In this document: positions 33,801 through 42,063 of the stretch, one piece after another
Numbering within the stretch: position 1 is the stretch's first letter
Layout: each line of letters opens with the position of its first letter
NCBI GenBank assembly: GCA_019638495.1
Contig: JAHBTQ010000005.1
Location: 124,001-188,000 of the forward strand
DNA: 64,000 nt
DNA from: Taibaiella sp.
GTDB lineage: Bacteria > Bacteroidota > Bacteroidia > Chitinophagales > Chitinophagaceae
Reading direction: 5' to 3'
Notes under the pieces: generated by a model
Seen by the model: only the letters and a program-made list of their open reading frames with translations
Databases searched by the model: none
Told to the model about the DNA's origin: nothing
Made by a program: the position numbers and the translations under genes

Positions 33801-34739
33801 AAGCGCGATAGCGATATCCTGTGGTGTGCAGGCAGTAGGCAGGCAGAAGCCCAACCTGTTTTCAAATGAAGAACCTAACGCACCATAACCAACCCCGGTC
33901 CAAGTAGTAGAAAGGTCAACCGAAGACGATAGCCACCAGGATGAATAAATGAAGCACCGAGCGCGGCAGTCTTTTGTGCCCAACGCCATGTAAGATTTGG
34001 CCTCGGTAAGACTTTGATCATATGACTTTACCAGCACACGATGGCGTGCGTCCTCATTTTGGTGCATAATCTTGTTCACAGTTCCGAAGCCACCTCCGAG
34101 TGCGCTCCATGTCTGCGCATTATCCGGGTCACACGAGCGCATGTAATATACTGATGGAGCTGTAACAGCGGAAGTGTTACGCATCACAGTTGTGACCACA
34201 ACAGCCGAAGCCGTCGTATCTATCCGAGTTTCTTGCCTGATCGCGAGCGTAGCCCCCCCCATCGACGCGTTTCCGGTCCAGGTGCCTGTTGCCCTGCCGC
34301 CAACGTTTGAATAGGCTGTGAGGCTTCCTGTCATGGTCATGCCTCCAACAGACGAAGTCATCGTACCAGCACAGTTCTGAAATGCCTGAACACGACCAGT
34401 GCCTATCTGCAGTTCCCAGCCTTCGAACGGAGAACCGGGATAGGTATAGTCACCCATGTATGGTGGAGTACCTGTCGCCCATCCATCGTGGCCCCAATCA
34501 TATACCTCGGCAAGGTTTGAACCTGAAGGCGGTATCCCTGTACCAAACATGTGAGGGTGATACGTTGCCGGGATTGCTCCGTTACTGGTGCAAGCACCAA
34601 ATGAGGCGTTGTTATTCATGCCTATTTCCAGGAAACGTCCCTGCAAATAACAGTTAGTACCGACCAATTGTGCGCCTGAATTGAGTGCACAAAATGAAAG
34701 GACAACGGAAAAAACAACCCTAATGTAGCCTTTTATCAT
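30867..34739 (-). CDS. Giant T9SS-secreted surface protein with type-B C-terminal domain, paralogue B
   Basis: About 1290 residues from the ATG at 34739 (in-frame starts up to 34790 would extend the signal peptide unnaturally). Signal peptide, then a ~340-residue N-terminal region that is clearly related to, but much diverged from, that of the gene at 1217-5035 (shared Tyr-Asp-Trp-Gly-x-Asp-Gly-Trp-Ala-Thr-Gly, His-Gln-Asn-Glu-Asp-Ala-Arg-His and Lys-Asp-Cys-Arg-Ala-Arg-Cys). From there on the proteins run in parallel: Ig/PKD-like segments, Pro-rich hinge, and the gliding-motility-associated C-terminal domain that directs T9SS export. The last 2.27 kb is almost identical in DNA to paralogue A, except for a patch at about 31850-32046. 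Confidence 0.88.
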   Translation of the reverse strand: MIKGYIRVVFSVVLSFCALNSGAQLVGTNCYLQGRFLEIGMNNNASFGACTSNGAIPATYHPHMFGTGIPPSGSNLAEVYDWGHDGWATGTPPYMGDYTYPGSPFEGWELQIGTGRVQAFQNCAGTMTSSVGGMTMTGSLTAYSNVGGRATGTWTGNASMGGATLAIRQETRIDTTASAVVVTTVMRNTSAVTAPSVYYMRSCDPDNAQTWSALGGGFGTVNKIMHQNEDARHRVLVKSYDQSLTEAKSYMALGTKDCRARCFIYSSWWLSSSVDLSTTWTGVGYGALGSSFENRLGFCLPTACTPQDIAIALVYNIGNIVPGDSAVISYAYMFNGDATAIDDAFPDPQIVLNGTPRPVVPVPYPNYDTFDVCATPGMIALPVDIINAEDKGWTWSKWTWSPGTGLSSTTGAHVTITTTGLPPIYTYTITGTDSASGMTSCLNKTFYLTLITCNGAESNSPCEGDTLWLNAPGDSTAATYQWIGPAPSTTVMGTTQRTAIYPASMAHNGMWMVIKTVGTAVDTAFTIVNVHHKPNVWASSNSPLCLGAANTLLLTSVVDSPSVSYSWTKIPPSGFSSTTANPSIPGFAITDTGWYRVIVSSFFGCADTDQVHVSMVPPPPPPHVVAVSPYCQNDPFVPFTITGLVPGGVVLWYTSATGGVGSGVTPTVNTAVPGLSTFYFSQKVGSCEGLRDSVQVLVNPLPAPIVGPTELCQYFNITLVNPTTPGVWSSGNPGVATIGAGTGLVYGATGGTAVISYTLPTTCRRTTVVTVHPKPAPPTFGVHRECQYVLGHAAAATGTNLTWYGLGVTAGSPIPPTPNTDTVPGVYTYYVTQTSAFGCISDSAAYPVRIYPQPEPPKVEDTVYCQNTSPVPPLKAIGSNLLWYTTATSTPGTSVAPVPSVDNPGITAYYVTQTVDGCESPRNFMNVTVLVQPDFKITTEKPWVCQFDSLNFIYDGPRYIDSAFTWSLPEGAHFVNGTADDLDHITARFDTAVGQHIVKLLVTNYKGRCSAEREVKIKVVSAPATHMYIKPDVCLGDTINLALTDRTDNSYKYNWWIDGTPMQSSPIIDIVTANSNSGGPFRISWHDSGRHILTIQGYTIEGCKSIITADTFHVHVNPTADFTIFPKGGKLCLEDSVEFRAHRHDYACTYQWEPEHSFFNNNSPEIWGKIEQMKGMISLTVTDPYGCKATLSKQLNPEACCTITFPNAFTPNGDNHNDLFRPICQGYHRYHVLRVSNRWGQTLFESTNTNPSWDGTFNGVPQDMGVYFYYLKYDCGGKTQEVKGDFTLIR

Positions 34740-34787
34740 ACGAAACATTTTTGCCTGAAAGTGTGTCGGATATATAATGACACGTTC

Positions 34788-34795
34788 CAAATTTA
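34788..34795 (-). promoter_or_regulatory. Promoter -7 box of giant adhesin B
   Basis: TAAATTTG on the minus strand, exact TAnnTTTG match, 48 bases before the ATG at 34739. The rest of 34796-34963 is A/T-rich with no other clear element. Confidence 0.5.
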
Positions 34796-34963
34796 TATAA
34801 AATACCTATGAATTCCCCCGCAACTCCTCAAAATGTCACATTTTTTATTGTTTCATATAGATGATTGGAAAATGAATCCAATGTAAGACATAACACTGGG
34901 ATACATAGGTTTGGTCATTTGAAAAAAAATATTTTGTACCATCCCATTTGCCTAAAAGCAATA

Positions 34964-34990
34964 CAGCGAGACCGTTTCGGGGTCTCGCTG
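34964..34990 (-). terminator. Terminator hairpin at the end of the dcw cluster
   Basis: A 10-bp stem (CAGCGAGACC with GGTCTCGCTG) and 7-base loop lies 34 bases after the ftsZ stop; on the minus strand it is followed by TATTGCTTTTA. Confidence 0.8.
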
Positions 34991-35023
34991 CATTTATTCT
35001 CCACCTGGTTCTGTGGGTAAGAA

Positions 35024-36733
35024 TCAATCTGGCTTCTTACCGTCAAGGAATGTATTAATTGTCCTTATTCCCGCCTGGCTATCCTGCGTACCGTTAGTCC
35101 CTACTGTGTAACCACTATAAAAGGTGTCGTTTGATGCAGGCGCAGTGTCTATATTCATATTTTTCCTCATGTAGGCCGGGACAGACTCAATTTCATCTCC
35201 GCTCTCGTTGCCTTTGATATTCATACTAAGGTTGCGAAGACGATTAGCTCTGTCTTCAAATGCCCGTTTCTGCTCTTCGAATCGGCGTTTCTCCTCAATT
35301 TCATCGGCAGAAAGTACACGCTCACCTATTTTCATTACTACCGGCTCCCTAACAGGCTCCTCCTGGCGCACAGGCGCGGCATAGGTCGGTTCCTCTCTCA
35401 CAGTAACATTCATATAAATACTGTTTTGCTCTTCAGCCACCGGTGTCTCTTCTTCGATATTCAGCGTAAAGGTTTCACGGTCAGCAGGTAATTCTTCTTC
35501 CTGCGCAATGGGAGTCGCCTCCTCGGGGGCATTAAACACTGGCTCTGGAGCTACATAAACCGGCTCTGGCGTCGTGTACGTTGGCTCGGGTGCAGTATAG
35601 GATGGTTCCGGAGTGGACTCTACCAGCACAGGAGAGAGATCCTCTGCGGTATAAGTTTGCGTTGCAAAATTATCGACCACCTCATCGCTGGTCGTGTTCA
35701 TATCCCCCAGGGTCACTACTACCTTCTCGGGTTCGCTCCTGCGCGCTGGCATCTCAACGTTGATGTCCTTGTAGTTAAACCCTGTTGCAATGACAGTAAC
35801 TGCGATCCTGTCACCAAGGTTGGGATCATGGCCCATACCGAGGATGACATCGCAGTTGTCGCCAGCCTGCATCTGAACGTATGCCTGTATTGCCTCGGCT
35901 TCATCCATAGTGTGTTCATGTTCGCCGGCAGCAGACGTAATATTCAGCAGCAGCCATTTAGCACCGCGAATGTCGTTGTCGTTCAGCAGCGGTGAGTTAA
36001 GAGCTTCTTCGACAGCCTGAAGCGCACGATTCTCTCCGCTGGCAGTAGATGCGCCCAGGATTGCTACGCCACCATTTTTCATTACGGTGCATACGTCAGC
36101 AAAGTCCACATTGATCTGGCCGGTAGACGTGATCACATCCGTAATACACTTAGCTGCAGTCGCGAGAATATCGTCTGCCTTTGCAAATGCTTTTGTGAAT
36201 GGCAGGTTGCCAAACTGCTGACGCAGCTTATCGTTAGAGATAATGAGTATCGTATCTACGTGCTCACGCATGCGCTCAATACCTTCCTGCGCCTGCTTCA
36301 TACGCTTACGCCCTTCGTAAGTGAATGGTGTGGTAACAATGCCAACGGTAAGTATGCCCAACTCACGGCATATTTTGGATACTACAGGCGCACCACCAGT
36401 ACCCGTACCACCGCCCATGCCGGCAGTGATAAAGGCCATACGGGTATTCACCTTCAGTATTTTAGAAACATCCTCAAGACTCTCCTCACAAGACTGCTTG
36501 CCTATCTCAGGGTTAGCTCCGGCTCCCAGGCCCTGAGTCAGGTGCGGGCCCAACTGAATTTTATTGGCAACCGGGCTTAGCGCCAGCGCCTGCGAGTCTG
36601 TATTACACACAACGAAGTCTACGCCTTCAATTCCCAGGCTGTGCATGTAGTTAACAGCGTTGCTACCGCCACCGCCTACACCTATTACCTTAATGATGGA
36701 AGACTGATTTTTCGGGATTTCAAAATGTATCAT
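35024..36733 (-). CDS. ftsZ: Cell division GTPase FtsZ
   Basis: 569 residues. The tubulin-like GTPase core (about 1-330) shows Gly-Val-Gly-Gly-Gly-Gly-Ser-Asn-Ala-Val, the Gly-Gly-Gly-Thr-Gly-Thr-Gly GTP loop and Asn-x-Asp-x-Ala/Asp T7 features. A long acidic, Pro/Glu/Thr-rich linker (about 345-470) contains repeated Thr-Pro-Glu-Pro-x-Tyr units. A conserved Pro-Ala-Tyr-Met-Arg-Lys peptide, expected to bind FtsA, lies near residue 515, followed by ~45 more residues ending Asn-Thr-Phe-Leu-Asp-Gly; that extension is usual in Bacteroidota. Last gene of the cluster, 80 bp after ftsA; the gap holds a 12-bp direct repeat. Confidence 0.98.
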   Translation of the reverse strand: MIHFEIPKNQSSIIKVIGVGGGGSNAVNYMHSLGIEGVDFVVCNTDSQALALSPVANKIQLGPHLTQGLGAGANPEIGKQSCEESLEDVSKILKVNTRMAFITAGMGGGTGTGGAPVVSKICRELGILTVGIVTTPFTYEGRKRMKQAQEGIERMREHVDTILIISNDKLRQQFGNLPFTKAFAKADDILATAAKCITDVITSTGQINVDFADVCTVMKNGGVAILGASTASGENRALQAVEEALNSPLLNDNDIRGAKWLLLNITSAAGEHEHTMDEAEAIQAYVQMQAGDNCDVILGMGHDPNLGDRIAVTVIATGFNYKDINVEMPARRSEPEKVVVTLGDMNTTSDEVVDNFATQTYTAEDLSPVLVESTPEPSYTAPEPTYTTPEPVYVAPEPVFNAPEEATPIAQEEELPADRETFTLNIEEETPVAEEQNSIYMNVTVREEPTYAAPVRQEEPVREPVVMKIGERVLSADEIEEKRRFEEQKRAFEDRANRLRNLSMNIKGNESGDEIESVPAYMRKNMNIDTAPASNDTFYSGYTVGTNGTQDSQAGIRTINTFLDGKKPD

Positions 36734-36745
36734 ATCCTGCTTTTT

Positions 36746-36782
36746 TGTGAGTTAGTAATTAATTTGAAGTTGTGAGTGAGTA
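36746..36782. repeat. Two 12-bp direct repeats upstream of ftsZ
   Basis: TGTGAGTTAGTA (36746-36757) and TGTGAGTGAGTA (36771-36782) differ at one base and start 25 bp apart, in the 80-bp ftsA-ftsZ gap. The first contains GTGAGTTAGT, also found upstream of mraZ at 51605. Confidence 0.6.
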
Positions 36783-36813
36783 TTTAGTTGTCGATTTTTT
36801 TACGTTGTTCATT

Positions 36814-38217
36814 CTATTTTAGTTCCCTGTCGTCGAGGTCTTCAAAAAGGTCCATGAACTTTCCGCGCAGCCTGTCAAACAGTTCGCGCATAGTATCCTG
36901 TCGCTTTTTGAATTTTTCACGCTTTTTGTCAGTTGCAAGGTCTTCAATGAAGTCTTCTTCCTCCACTTCATCCTGCACTTCCTCCGCTACTGGTTCGTCG
37001 ATTGACACCTTCAGGTAATTGCCCCCATTGCCATAAAACTCTGTACGACCGCTCTCATAGTCATAGTACCCTCGAAGTATCAGACCGATGCAGGTTGAGT
37101 ACATTGGGTTCATCAAAGCATCGTTGTAGCCGCCAGCAAGGTGTTCATTCGGATAGCCAATACGTGCACCCATACCTGTCACATATTCTGTCAGCTGCGT
37201 TATGTGTTTCAGCCTTGCACCACCACCGGTGAGTATGATACCGCCATGCAACCTATTCTCGAGCCCCATCTGTTTGATGTCAAACATTACATAGTCCAAT
37301 ATTTCTTCCATACGCGCCTGGATAATATTAGCCAGGTTCACAACGGAAACTTCCTTTGGCGGCAGACCGCGGAGCCCCGGAATAGTTATGTATGAGCTCC
37401 TGTTAGCTTCACTACCCAATGCCGTGCCAAATTGCACCTTCATTTGCTCTGCCTGCGAGCGCAGAACACGCAAACCAGTCAGGATGTCGTTCGTGATATT
37501 AACACCGGCATATGGTATAACCGCAGTGTGCTTCAATATGCCGTCGCAGAAAACAGCCATATCGGTTGTGCCACCACCTATATCCACAATCGCCACACCA
37601 GCTTCCATGTCCTCAGGGTTCATGACTGCTGCCGCAGAGGCAATGGGTTGCAGAATAAGGTCGCACGTCTTCAGGTCTGACCGGTCTACACAGCGTTTAA
37701 TATTGCGTATTGCAGTACCGTCGCCTGTTATCACATGGAAGTTGGCCCCCACCTTTACGCCGCTCATACCTACCGGGTTGATAATGTCCGGGATATTATC
37801 AACGGTATAGTCCTGCGCAATGATATCAATTATCTGGTCGCCGGTAGGAAGATAGGTCTTGTATTGATCACGCAGAAGCTGATCAATGTCGTCCTTACTT
37901 ATCTCCGTATCGACGTTGGCACGGACACGGCTGCCCTGGGCCTGCATGCTCTTGATGTGCTTTCCTGCTATGCCCACATATACCTCCGACACATTGAGCA
38001 GAGGATTATTTTCCAGGCAGCGGGAAATTGCCAGCTTCACTGAGTGCACGCACTGCTCAATGTTGATGACCACACCATGATTCACGCCTTCCGAATCAGC
38101 ACGACCAAAACCGAGTATCTCCAGTTTTCCGTACTCATTCTTTCGCCCTGCAATGGCTACCACCTTGGTGGTACCAATATCCAGGCCCACGATAATTGGT
38201 TGTTGTTTCTTGCTCAT
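36814..38217 (-). CDS. ftsA: Cell division actin-like protein FtsA
   Basis: 467 residues. Actin-fold ATPase motifs: Val-Gly-Leu-Asp-Ile-Gly-Thr-Thr-Lys-Val at the N terminus, the 1C domain (SHS2) near 85-165, Val-Asp-Ile-Gly-Gly-Gly-Thr-Thr-Asp near residue 210, and Leu-Thr-Gly-Gly-Gly-Ala near 340. It tethers FtsZ to the membrane. The C terminus is longer and more charged than in E. coli, with an acidic stretch followed by Lys-rich and Arg-Glu-Leu-Phe-Asp-Arg-Leu-Arg-Gly-Lys-Phe-Met-Asp-Leu-Phe, probably the amphipathic membrane helix. It follows ftsQ by 23 bp. Confidence 0.97.
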   Translation of the reverse strand: MSKKQQPIIVGLDIGTTKVVAIAGRKNEYGKLEILGFGRADSEGVNHGVVINIEQCVHSVKLAISRCLENNPLLNVSEVYVGIAGKHIKSMQAQGSRVRANVDTEISKDDIDQLLRDQYKTYLPTGDQIIDIIAQDYTVDNIPDIINPVGMSGVKVGANFHVITGDGTAIRNIKRCVDRSDLKTCDLILQPIASAAAVMNPEDMEAGVAIVDIGGGTTDMAVFCDGILKHTAVIPYAGVNITNDILTGLRVLRSQAEQMKVQFGTALGSEANRSSYITIPGLRGLPPKEVSVVNLANIIQARMEEILDYVMFDIKQMGLENRLHGGIILTGGGARLKHITQLTEYVTGMGARIGYPNEHLAGGYNDALMNPMYSTCIGLILRGYYDYESGRTEFYGNGGNYLKVSIDEPVAEEVQDEVEEEDFIEDLATDKKREKFKKRQDTMRELFDRLRGKFMDLFEDLDDRELK

Positions 38218-38240
38218 ACTGCGTTGCTGTTATTATTCCG

Positions 38241-39605
38241 TTAGTGACCCTTCCCTTCCGGGTAAGTATATTTTGCCTTATGCGTTTGTTTCTTTTCAGC
38301 CGCTTTAGGCTTATTTTCTTTTTTAACTTCTTTTACTTTCCCTTTCACCGCCTTTACGGCCTTTGAGGGAGGCGCCTTTGCATGCGCCCTGGCAGCAGGC
38401 TGATGGGCGGTAGGTTTGCTTTTGGCACCAGCCACTGCCTTATCTCCTTTCTTCTTCGGTGCCGATTTTGCCTTCACCACTTCCTTTTGCATTGCCTTCT
38501 TCACCGCCTTGGCTTTCGCAGCATTTGTAGCTGTAGCCTTAGGCTTCTCTTTTGCCTTCTTCTCCTTCTCATGACGTCCTGCCTTTGCCTCCTTCACATG
38601 CGCCGTCTTCGCTGCAGCCTTTGCTGATGCCATTTTCTGCGCCTCAGCTTCTGCGCGCTTTCTTGCCAGCTCAGCAGCTTTCACTCTTGCCGACGCCACC
38701 GCCGCTGCGTACGCCTGTGCCGAGCGGATAGAGTCCTCGTGTGCCTTTTGGGCCTCTGTGACCTCGATGCTGGTGATCCAGTTCATTTTGTTGATAGCTG
38801 CATCGCGCGGACCACTGTATGGAATCATCGGGCTGGCAACAACCTGTCCATGATAACGCAGATCAAGAGTTTCATACTTATCCCATCCTATACGGTTCAG
38901 CACATTTTTATAGAACGTAAAGAGGTTAGCGAACTTCTCATCCATTCTCGACGTATCACCGAAAACCACCTTTTGGTTACCCACCACCGGCATCAGCTCA
39001 AAGCCCATATTTGAATCTATCGCTACCTGCGATACCTGCGCACTCCAGAAGCTGTCTGTATTTATCTTACGGCAAAGCGCAACCAACTGCCCTTTGAGCG
39101 CACGGCCCATACTGTCAACCTTTATGATAGGTGCATTAGTCACAACTGTGGCGTAATAGGTATAGTCAGGCGAAAGCGGCATTGTGTGTAGCGTACTGTC
39201 AATATAGTAGCTCTCACCGTCTGCACGGAATATCCTTGCCACAGGCACCCTCCGCGTAACATTGATGTGCATCACCCGGTCGATATCTATATACACTTCC
39301 GCATTTGCCACCCACGGGTCAGACATAATTGCATCCTCAATGCCGCGCACGTCAAGCCTTGACACCGGAGTATTCAGTATGTCCACACCCCTATCATAAA
39401 TGGCGAGCTCCATTATCTTCTTCTGCTCGGTACTGTGATACCGCCTATCGTTCTTTATGCTTATCTCAGGTAGCTTCTTCAGCGGCTTCTCTGCCTCCAT
39501 ATCCGAAGCGCTAACCATAGCGACAATACAACCAGCAGCTGCCACGATCGTGAGCAACGTCTGAAGTATTTTACGCACCGATATTTTACGCTTCTTCTCG
39601 GCCAT
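38241..39605 (-). CDS. ftsQ: Cell division protein FtsQ with long Lys/Ala-rich C-terminal tail
   Basis: 454 residues, against about 250-290 for usual FtsQ. A cytoplasmic basic N terminus and one membrane helix (about 12-33) are followed by a POTRA-like domain (Ile-Tyr-Asp-Arg-Gly through Pro-Trp-Val-Ala-Asn-Ala-Glu-Val-Tyr) and the beta domain up to about residue 283 (Tyr-Glu-Thr-Leu-Asp-Leu-Arg-Tyr-His-Gly-Gln-Val). From about 285 to 454 the sequence is low-complexity, Lys/Ala/Pro/Glu rich, resembling histone H1-like tails, and would be periplasmic. FtsQ links the early and late divisome. The start overlaps the murC stop by one base. No frame break is seen, so the tail is real coding sequence. 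Confidence 0.93.
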   Translation of the reverse strand: MAEKKRKISVRKILQTLLTIVAAAGCIVAMVSASDMEAEKPLKKLPEISIKNDRRYHSTEQKKIMELAIYDRGVDILNTPVSRLDVRGIEDAIMSDPWVANAEVYIDIDRVMHINVTRRVPVARIFRADGESYYIDSTLHTMPLSPDYTYYATVVTNAPIIKVDSMGRALKGQLVALCRKINTDSFWSAQVSQVAIDSNMGFELMPVVGNQKVVFGDTSRMDEKFANLFTFYKNVLNRIGWDKYETLDLRYHGQVVASPMIPYSGPRDAAINKMNWITSIEVTEAQKAHEDSIRSAQAYAAAVASARVKAAELARKRAEAEAQKMASAKAAAKTAHVKEAKAGRHEKEKKAKEKPKATATNAAKAKAVKKAMQKEVVKAKSAPKKKGDKAVAGAKSKPTAHQPAARAHAKAPPSKAVKAVKGKVKEVKKENKPKAAEKKQTHKAKYTYPEGKGH

Positions 39606-40963
39606 TATCTTTTGTTCAATATATCCTTTATTGGTCCTGTCAATTTGTCAATATCACCCGCACCGGCTGTAATAAAAAGGTCCAGCGGTGCTACGCGCAC
39701 ATACTCCAGCAATCCTTCTTTTGTAAGGATGGTGTGCACCGGATTGCTCATTCTGTCTGCTATCATCTGGCTCGTCACGCCCTCCATAGGAAGTTCTCGC
39801 GCCGGGTAAATGTCCAGCAACAGCACCTCATCTGCCATGTCCAGGCTTTCAGCAAACCCATCTGCCAGGTCGCGCGTACGGCTGAACAGATGCGGCTGAA
39901 ATGCTACTACACACCTGCGGTCGGGAAACAATCGCTTTGCGCTCTTAATCAGCGCAGCAAGTTCAGCCGGATGATGTGCGTAGTCGTCTATATACACCAT
40001 CTTATCTGTCTTCACCAGGTACTCAAACCTGCGCCATATGCCTTTAAATCCGGCTACTGCAACCTTCACCTTTTCCGCATCAATACCCAGCATTTGTGTC
40101 ACGGCAACAGCCGCAACAGTATTTTCTACGTTATGCATTCCACCAATGTTCAGGTGAATCTGCTCAATGCTCCAATCCTTTCCTACCACGTCAAATATGT
40201 AGCCTCCATGCTGCATCATAATATTGGCTGCATACACATCTGCCGCGTCATTCTGCAAGCTGTAGGTTACAGTCTTCGGCCCTTTCAGTTCTCCGGCCCT
40301 GTGCAGACCATGCTTCACCAGTAGCGTACCACCCGGCTTTATGTTCCTGGTATACTGTATAAATGCCTCCTCCATTTGCAGCGCCGTACCGTAGATATCC
40401 AGGTGATCCGGGTCTATCGCGGTAAGCACTGCTATATCAGGGTGCAGCTTCAGGAAGCTACGGTCATATTCATCTGCCTCTACCACAGCCGTGTCATTAT
40501 CGCTGCTCCAGTAGTTACTGTTATAGTTCACGGATATACCACCCAGGAAGGCATTACATCCATACCCTGTTTCGCGCAGCAAGTACGCGATGGTAGTAGA
40601 TATTGTTGTCTTTCCGTGAGTACCGGCAACTGTCACAGCATGCATTGCCTGTGTTATCCACTGCAATACATCGCTGCGTTTATAAACCGGGTAGCCATTG
40701 TCCCTGTACCAATTCAGCTCAGTTTGGTCCTTAGGGATAGCCGGCGTATAAACTACGAGCTCCGTCTCTTTATCTAGCAGCGATATATCATCGGTATAAT
40801 GTACTGACATTCCCTCGCCCACCAGCTTCTTTGTAAGCTCTGTCTCAGTTCTGTCATAGCCACTCACCACGGCTCCACGGTGCGCAAAGAACCGGGCCAG
40901 GGCGCTCATTCCTATGCCGCCTATACCCACGAAGTAAACCCTCTTTATGTTCTTTACGTCCAT
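39605..40963 (-). CDS. murC: UDP-N-acetylmuramate--L-alanine ligase MurC
   Basis: 452 residues, normal length. N-terminal Rossmann motif (Phe-Val-Gly-Ile-Gly-Gly-Ile-Gly-Met-Ser), ATP-binding Gly-Thr-His-Gly-Lys-Thr-Thr near 115, Asp-Asp-Tyr-Ala-His-His-Pro near 325 and Phe-Gln-Pro-His-Leu-Phe-Ser-Arg. It adds L-alanine to UDP-MurNAc in the cytoplasm, the first peptide step. It overlaps murG and ftsQ by one base on each side, showing tight translational coupling. Confidence 0.98.
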   Translation of the reverse strand: MDVKNIKRVYFVGIGGIGMSALARFFAHRGAVVSGYDRTETELTKKLVGEGMSVHYTDDISLLDKETELVVYTPAIPKDQTELNWYRDNGYPVYKRSDVLQWITQAMHAVTVAGTHGKTTISTTIAYLLRETGYGCNAFLGGISVNYNSNYWSSDNDTAVVEADEYDRSFLKLHPDIAVLTAIDPDHLDIYGTALQMEEAFIQYTRNIKPGGTLLVKHGLHRAGELKGPKTVTYSLQNDAADVYAANIMMQHGGYIFDVVGKDWSIEQIHLNIGGMHNVENTVAAVAVTQMLGIDAEKVKVAVAGFKGIWRRFEYLVKTDKMVYIDDYAHHPAELAALIKSAKRLFPDRRCVVAFQPHLFSRTRDLADGFAESLDMADEVLLLDIYPARELPMEGVTSQMIADRMSNPVHTILTKEGLLEYVRVAPLDLFITAGAGDIDKLTGPIKDILNKR

Positions 40964-42063
40964 TACTGTTTCGCTATCTCTATTACTTTATTTGCAATCC
41001 GCACATCTGCATCCACTATCGCCATCTTCTTCAGGTTGGCGGACATTGAAGCACACCTTACCTCATCTGCCAGCAACTCCCTTACCGTCTTTACCAATGC
41101 ACCATGCATTTCACTATCCCTGATCATCACCGCCGCGTCGTTACTCACCAGCGCCATTGCATTGCTCTCCTGGTGATTTTCTGCCGCATGAGGCAGGGGC
41201 ACAAAAACTACCGGTTTCGCGGCAATGCATATCTCAGCTATGGCCAGCGCACCGGCCCTCGATATGATTACATCAGCCGCGGCATAAGCATAATCCATAT
41301 CATAGATGAACTCATGCACCTTTACTTTATCGCCATACTTCGCTGCAGTCGCTTTCGCCTGCTCGAAATAAGGTCTACCCGTCTGCCACAAAAACTGCAC
41401 ATCTCCGCTTACCAGCGTTTCCAGCTCCGCATCTATCGCCTGGTTCACAGAGCGTGCCCCGAGGCTGCCGCCCACCATCAAAATCGTTTTCACCCCTTCC
41501 TTCAGCCCAAATTTCGCACGTCCTTCTGCCGCGGTTTTTCCCATGGCTGCTATGTTGCTCCGCACAGGATTTCCTGTCTTTACAATATTCGCCGCCGGGA
41601 AGAATCGCTCCATATTATCATAGGCGACACAAACTGCCTTTGCCTTTCTGCCCAGTATCTTATTACTCTTGCCGGCATAGGAGTTTTGCTCCTGTATCAG
41701 CGTAGGAATGCCCATTCCCTGTGCAGCATTAAGCATCGGGAAGCTGGCATAGCCCCCAACACCGACAACTGCCGATGGATTGAACTCCTTTATAATACTC
41801 CTTGCCTTCATCCTGCTCTTCAGCAATTTTATTGGCAGCGTAATGTTCTTCAACATATTGCTGCGGTTAAACCCCGCTATGTCCAGCCCCACTATCTCAA
41901 AACCTTCACGTGGCACTTTCTCCATCTCCATTCGCCCCAGCGCACCCACGAATAGCAGCTTCGTTCCCGGCCTCAGGCGCTGCAACGCATGCCCTATCGC
42001 AACTGCCGGGTAGATATGTCCACCCGTTCCGCCTCCTGCTATGACCACCCTCAACTCACTCAT
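40963..42063 (-). CDS. murG: UDP-N-acetylglucosamine transferase MurG
   Basis: 366 residues. Gly-Gly-Gly-Thr-Gly-Gly-His-Ile-Tyr-Pro-Ala at the N terminus, Gly-Val-Gly-Gly-Tyr-Ala-Ser, Gly-Gly-Ser-Leu-Gly-Ala and the Glu-rich sugar-nucleotide site (Ala-Glu-Asn-His-Gln-Glu-Ser-Asn-Ala) identify MurG, a GT28 enzyme that turns lipid I into lipid II at the inner face of the membrane. Overlaps ftsW by 8 bases. Confidence 0.97.
   Translation of the reverse strand: MSELRVVIAGGGTGGHIYPAVAIGHALQRLRPGTKLLFVGALGRMEMEKVPREGFEIVGLDIAGFNRSNMLKNITLPIKLLKSRMKARSIIKEFNPSAVVGVGGYASFPMLNAAQGMGIPTLIQEQNSYAGKSNKILGRKAKAVCVAYDNMERFFPAANIVKTGNPVRSNIAAMGKTAAEGRAKFGLKEGVKTILMVGGSLGARSVNQAIDAELETLVSGDVQFLWQTGRPYFEQAKATAAKYGDKVKVHEFIYDMDYAYAAADVIISRAGALAIAEICIAAKPVVFVPLPHAAENHQESNAMALVSNDAAVMIRDSEMHGALVKTVRELLADEVRCASMSANLKKMAIVDADVRIANKVIEIAKQ

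Noticed and set aside
1217..34739. The long direct repeat as a mobile element
   Set aside because: No transposase, terminal inverted repeats or target duplications; the repeat limits fall inside homologous genes and fit gene conversion.
35024..35190. FtsZ tail beyond the PAYMRK peptide as a fusion or frameshift
   Set aside because: A similar short extension ending in a conserved Asn-x-Phe-Leu segment is usual for FtsZ in this phylum.
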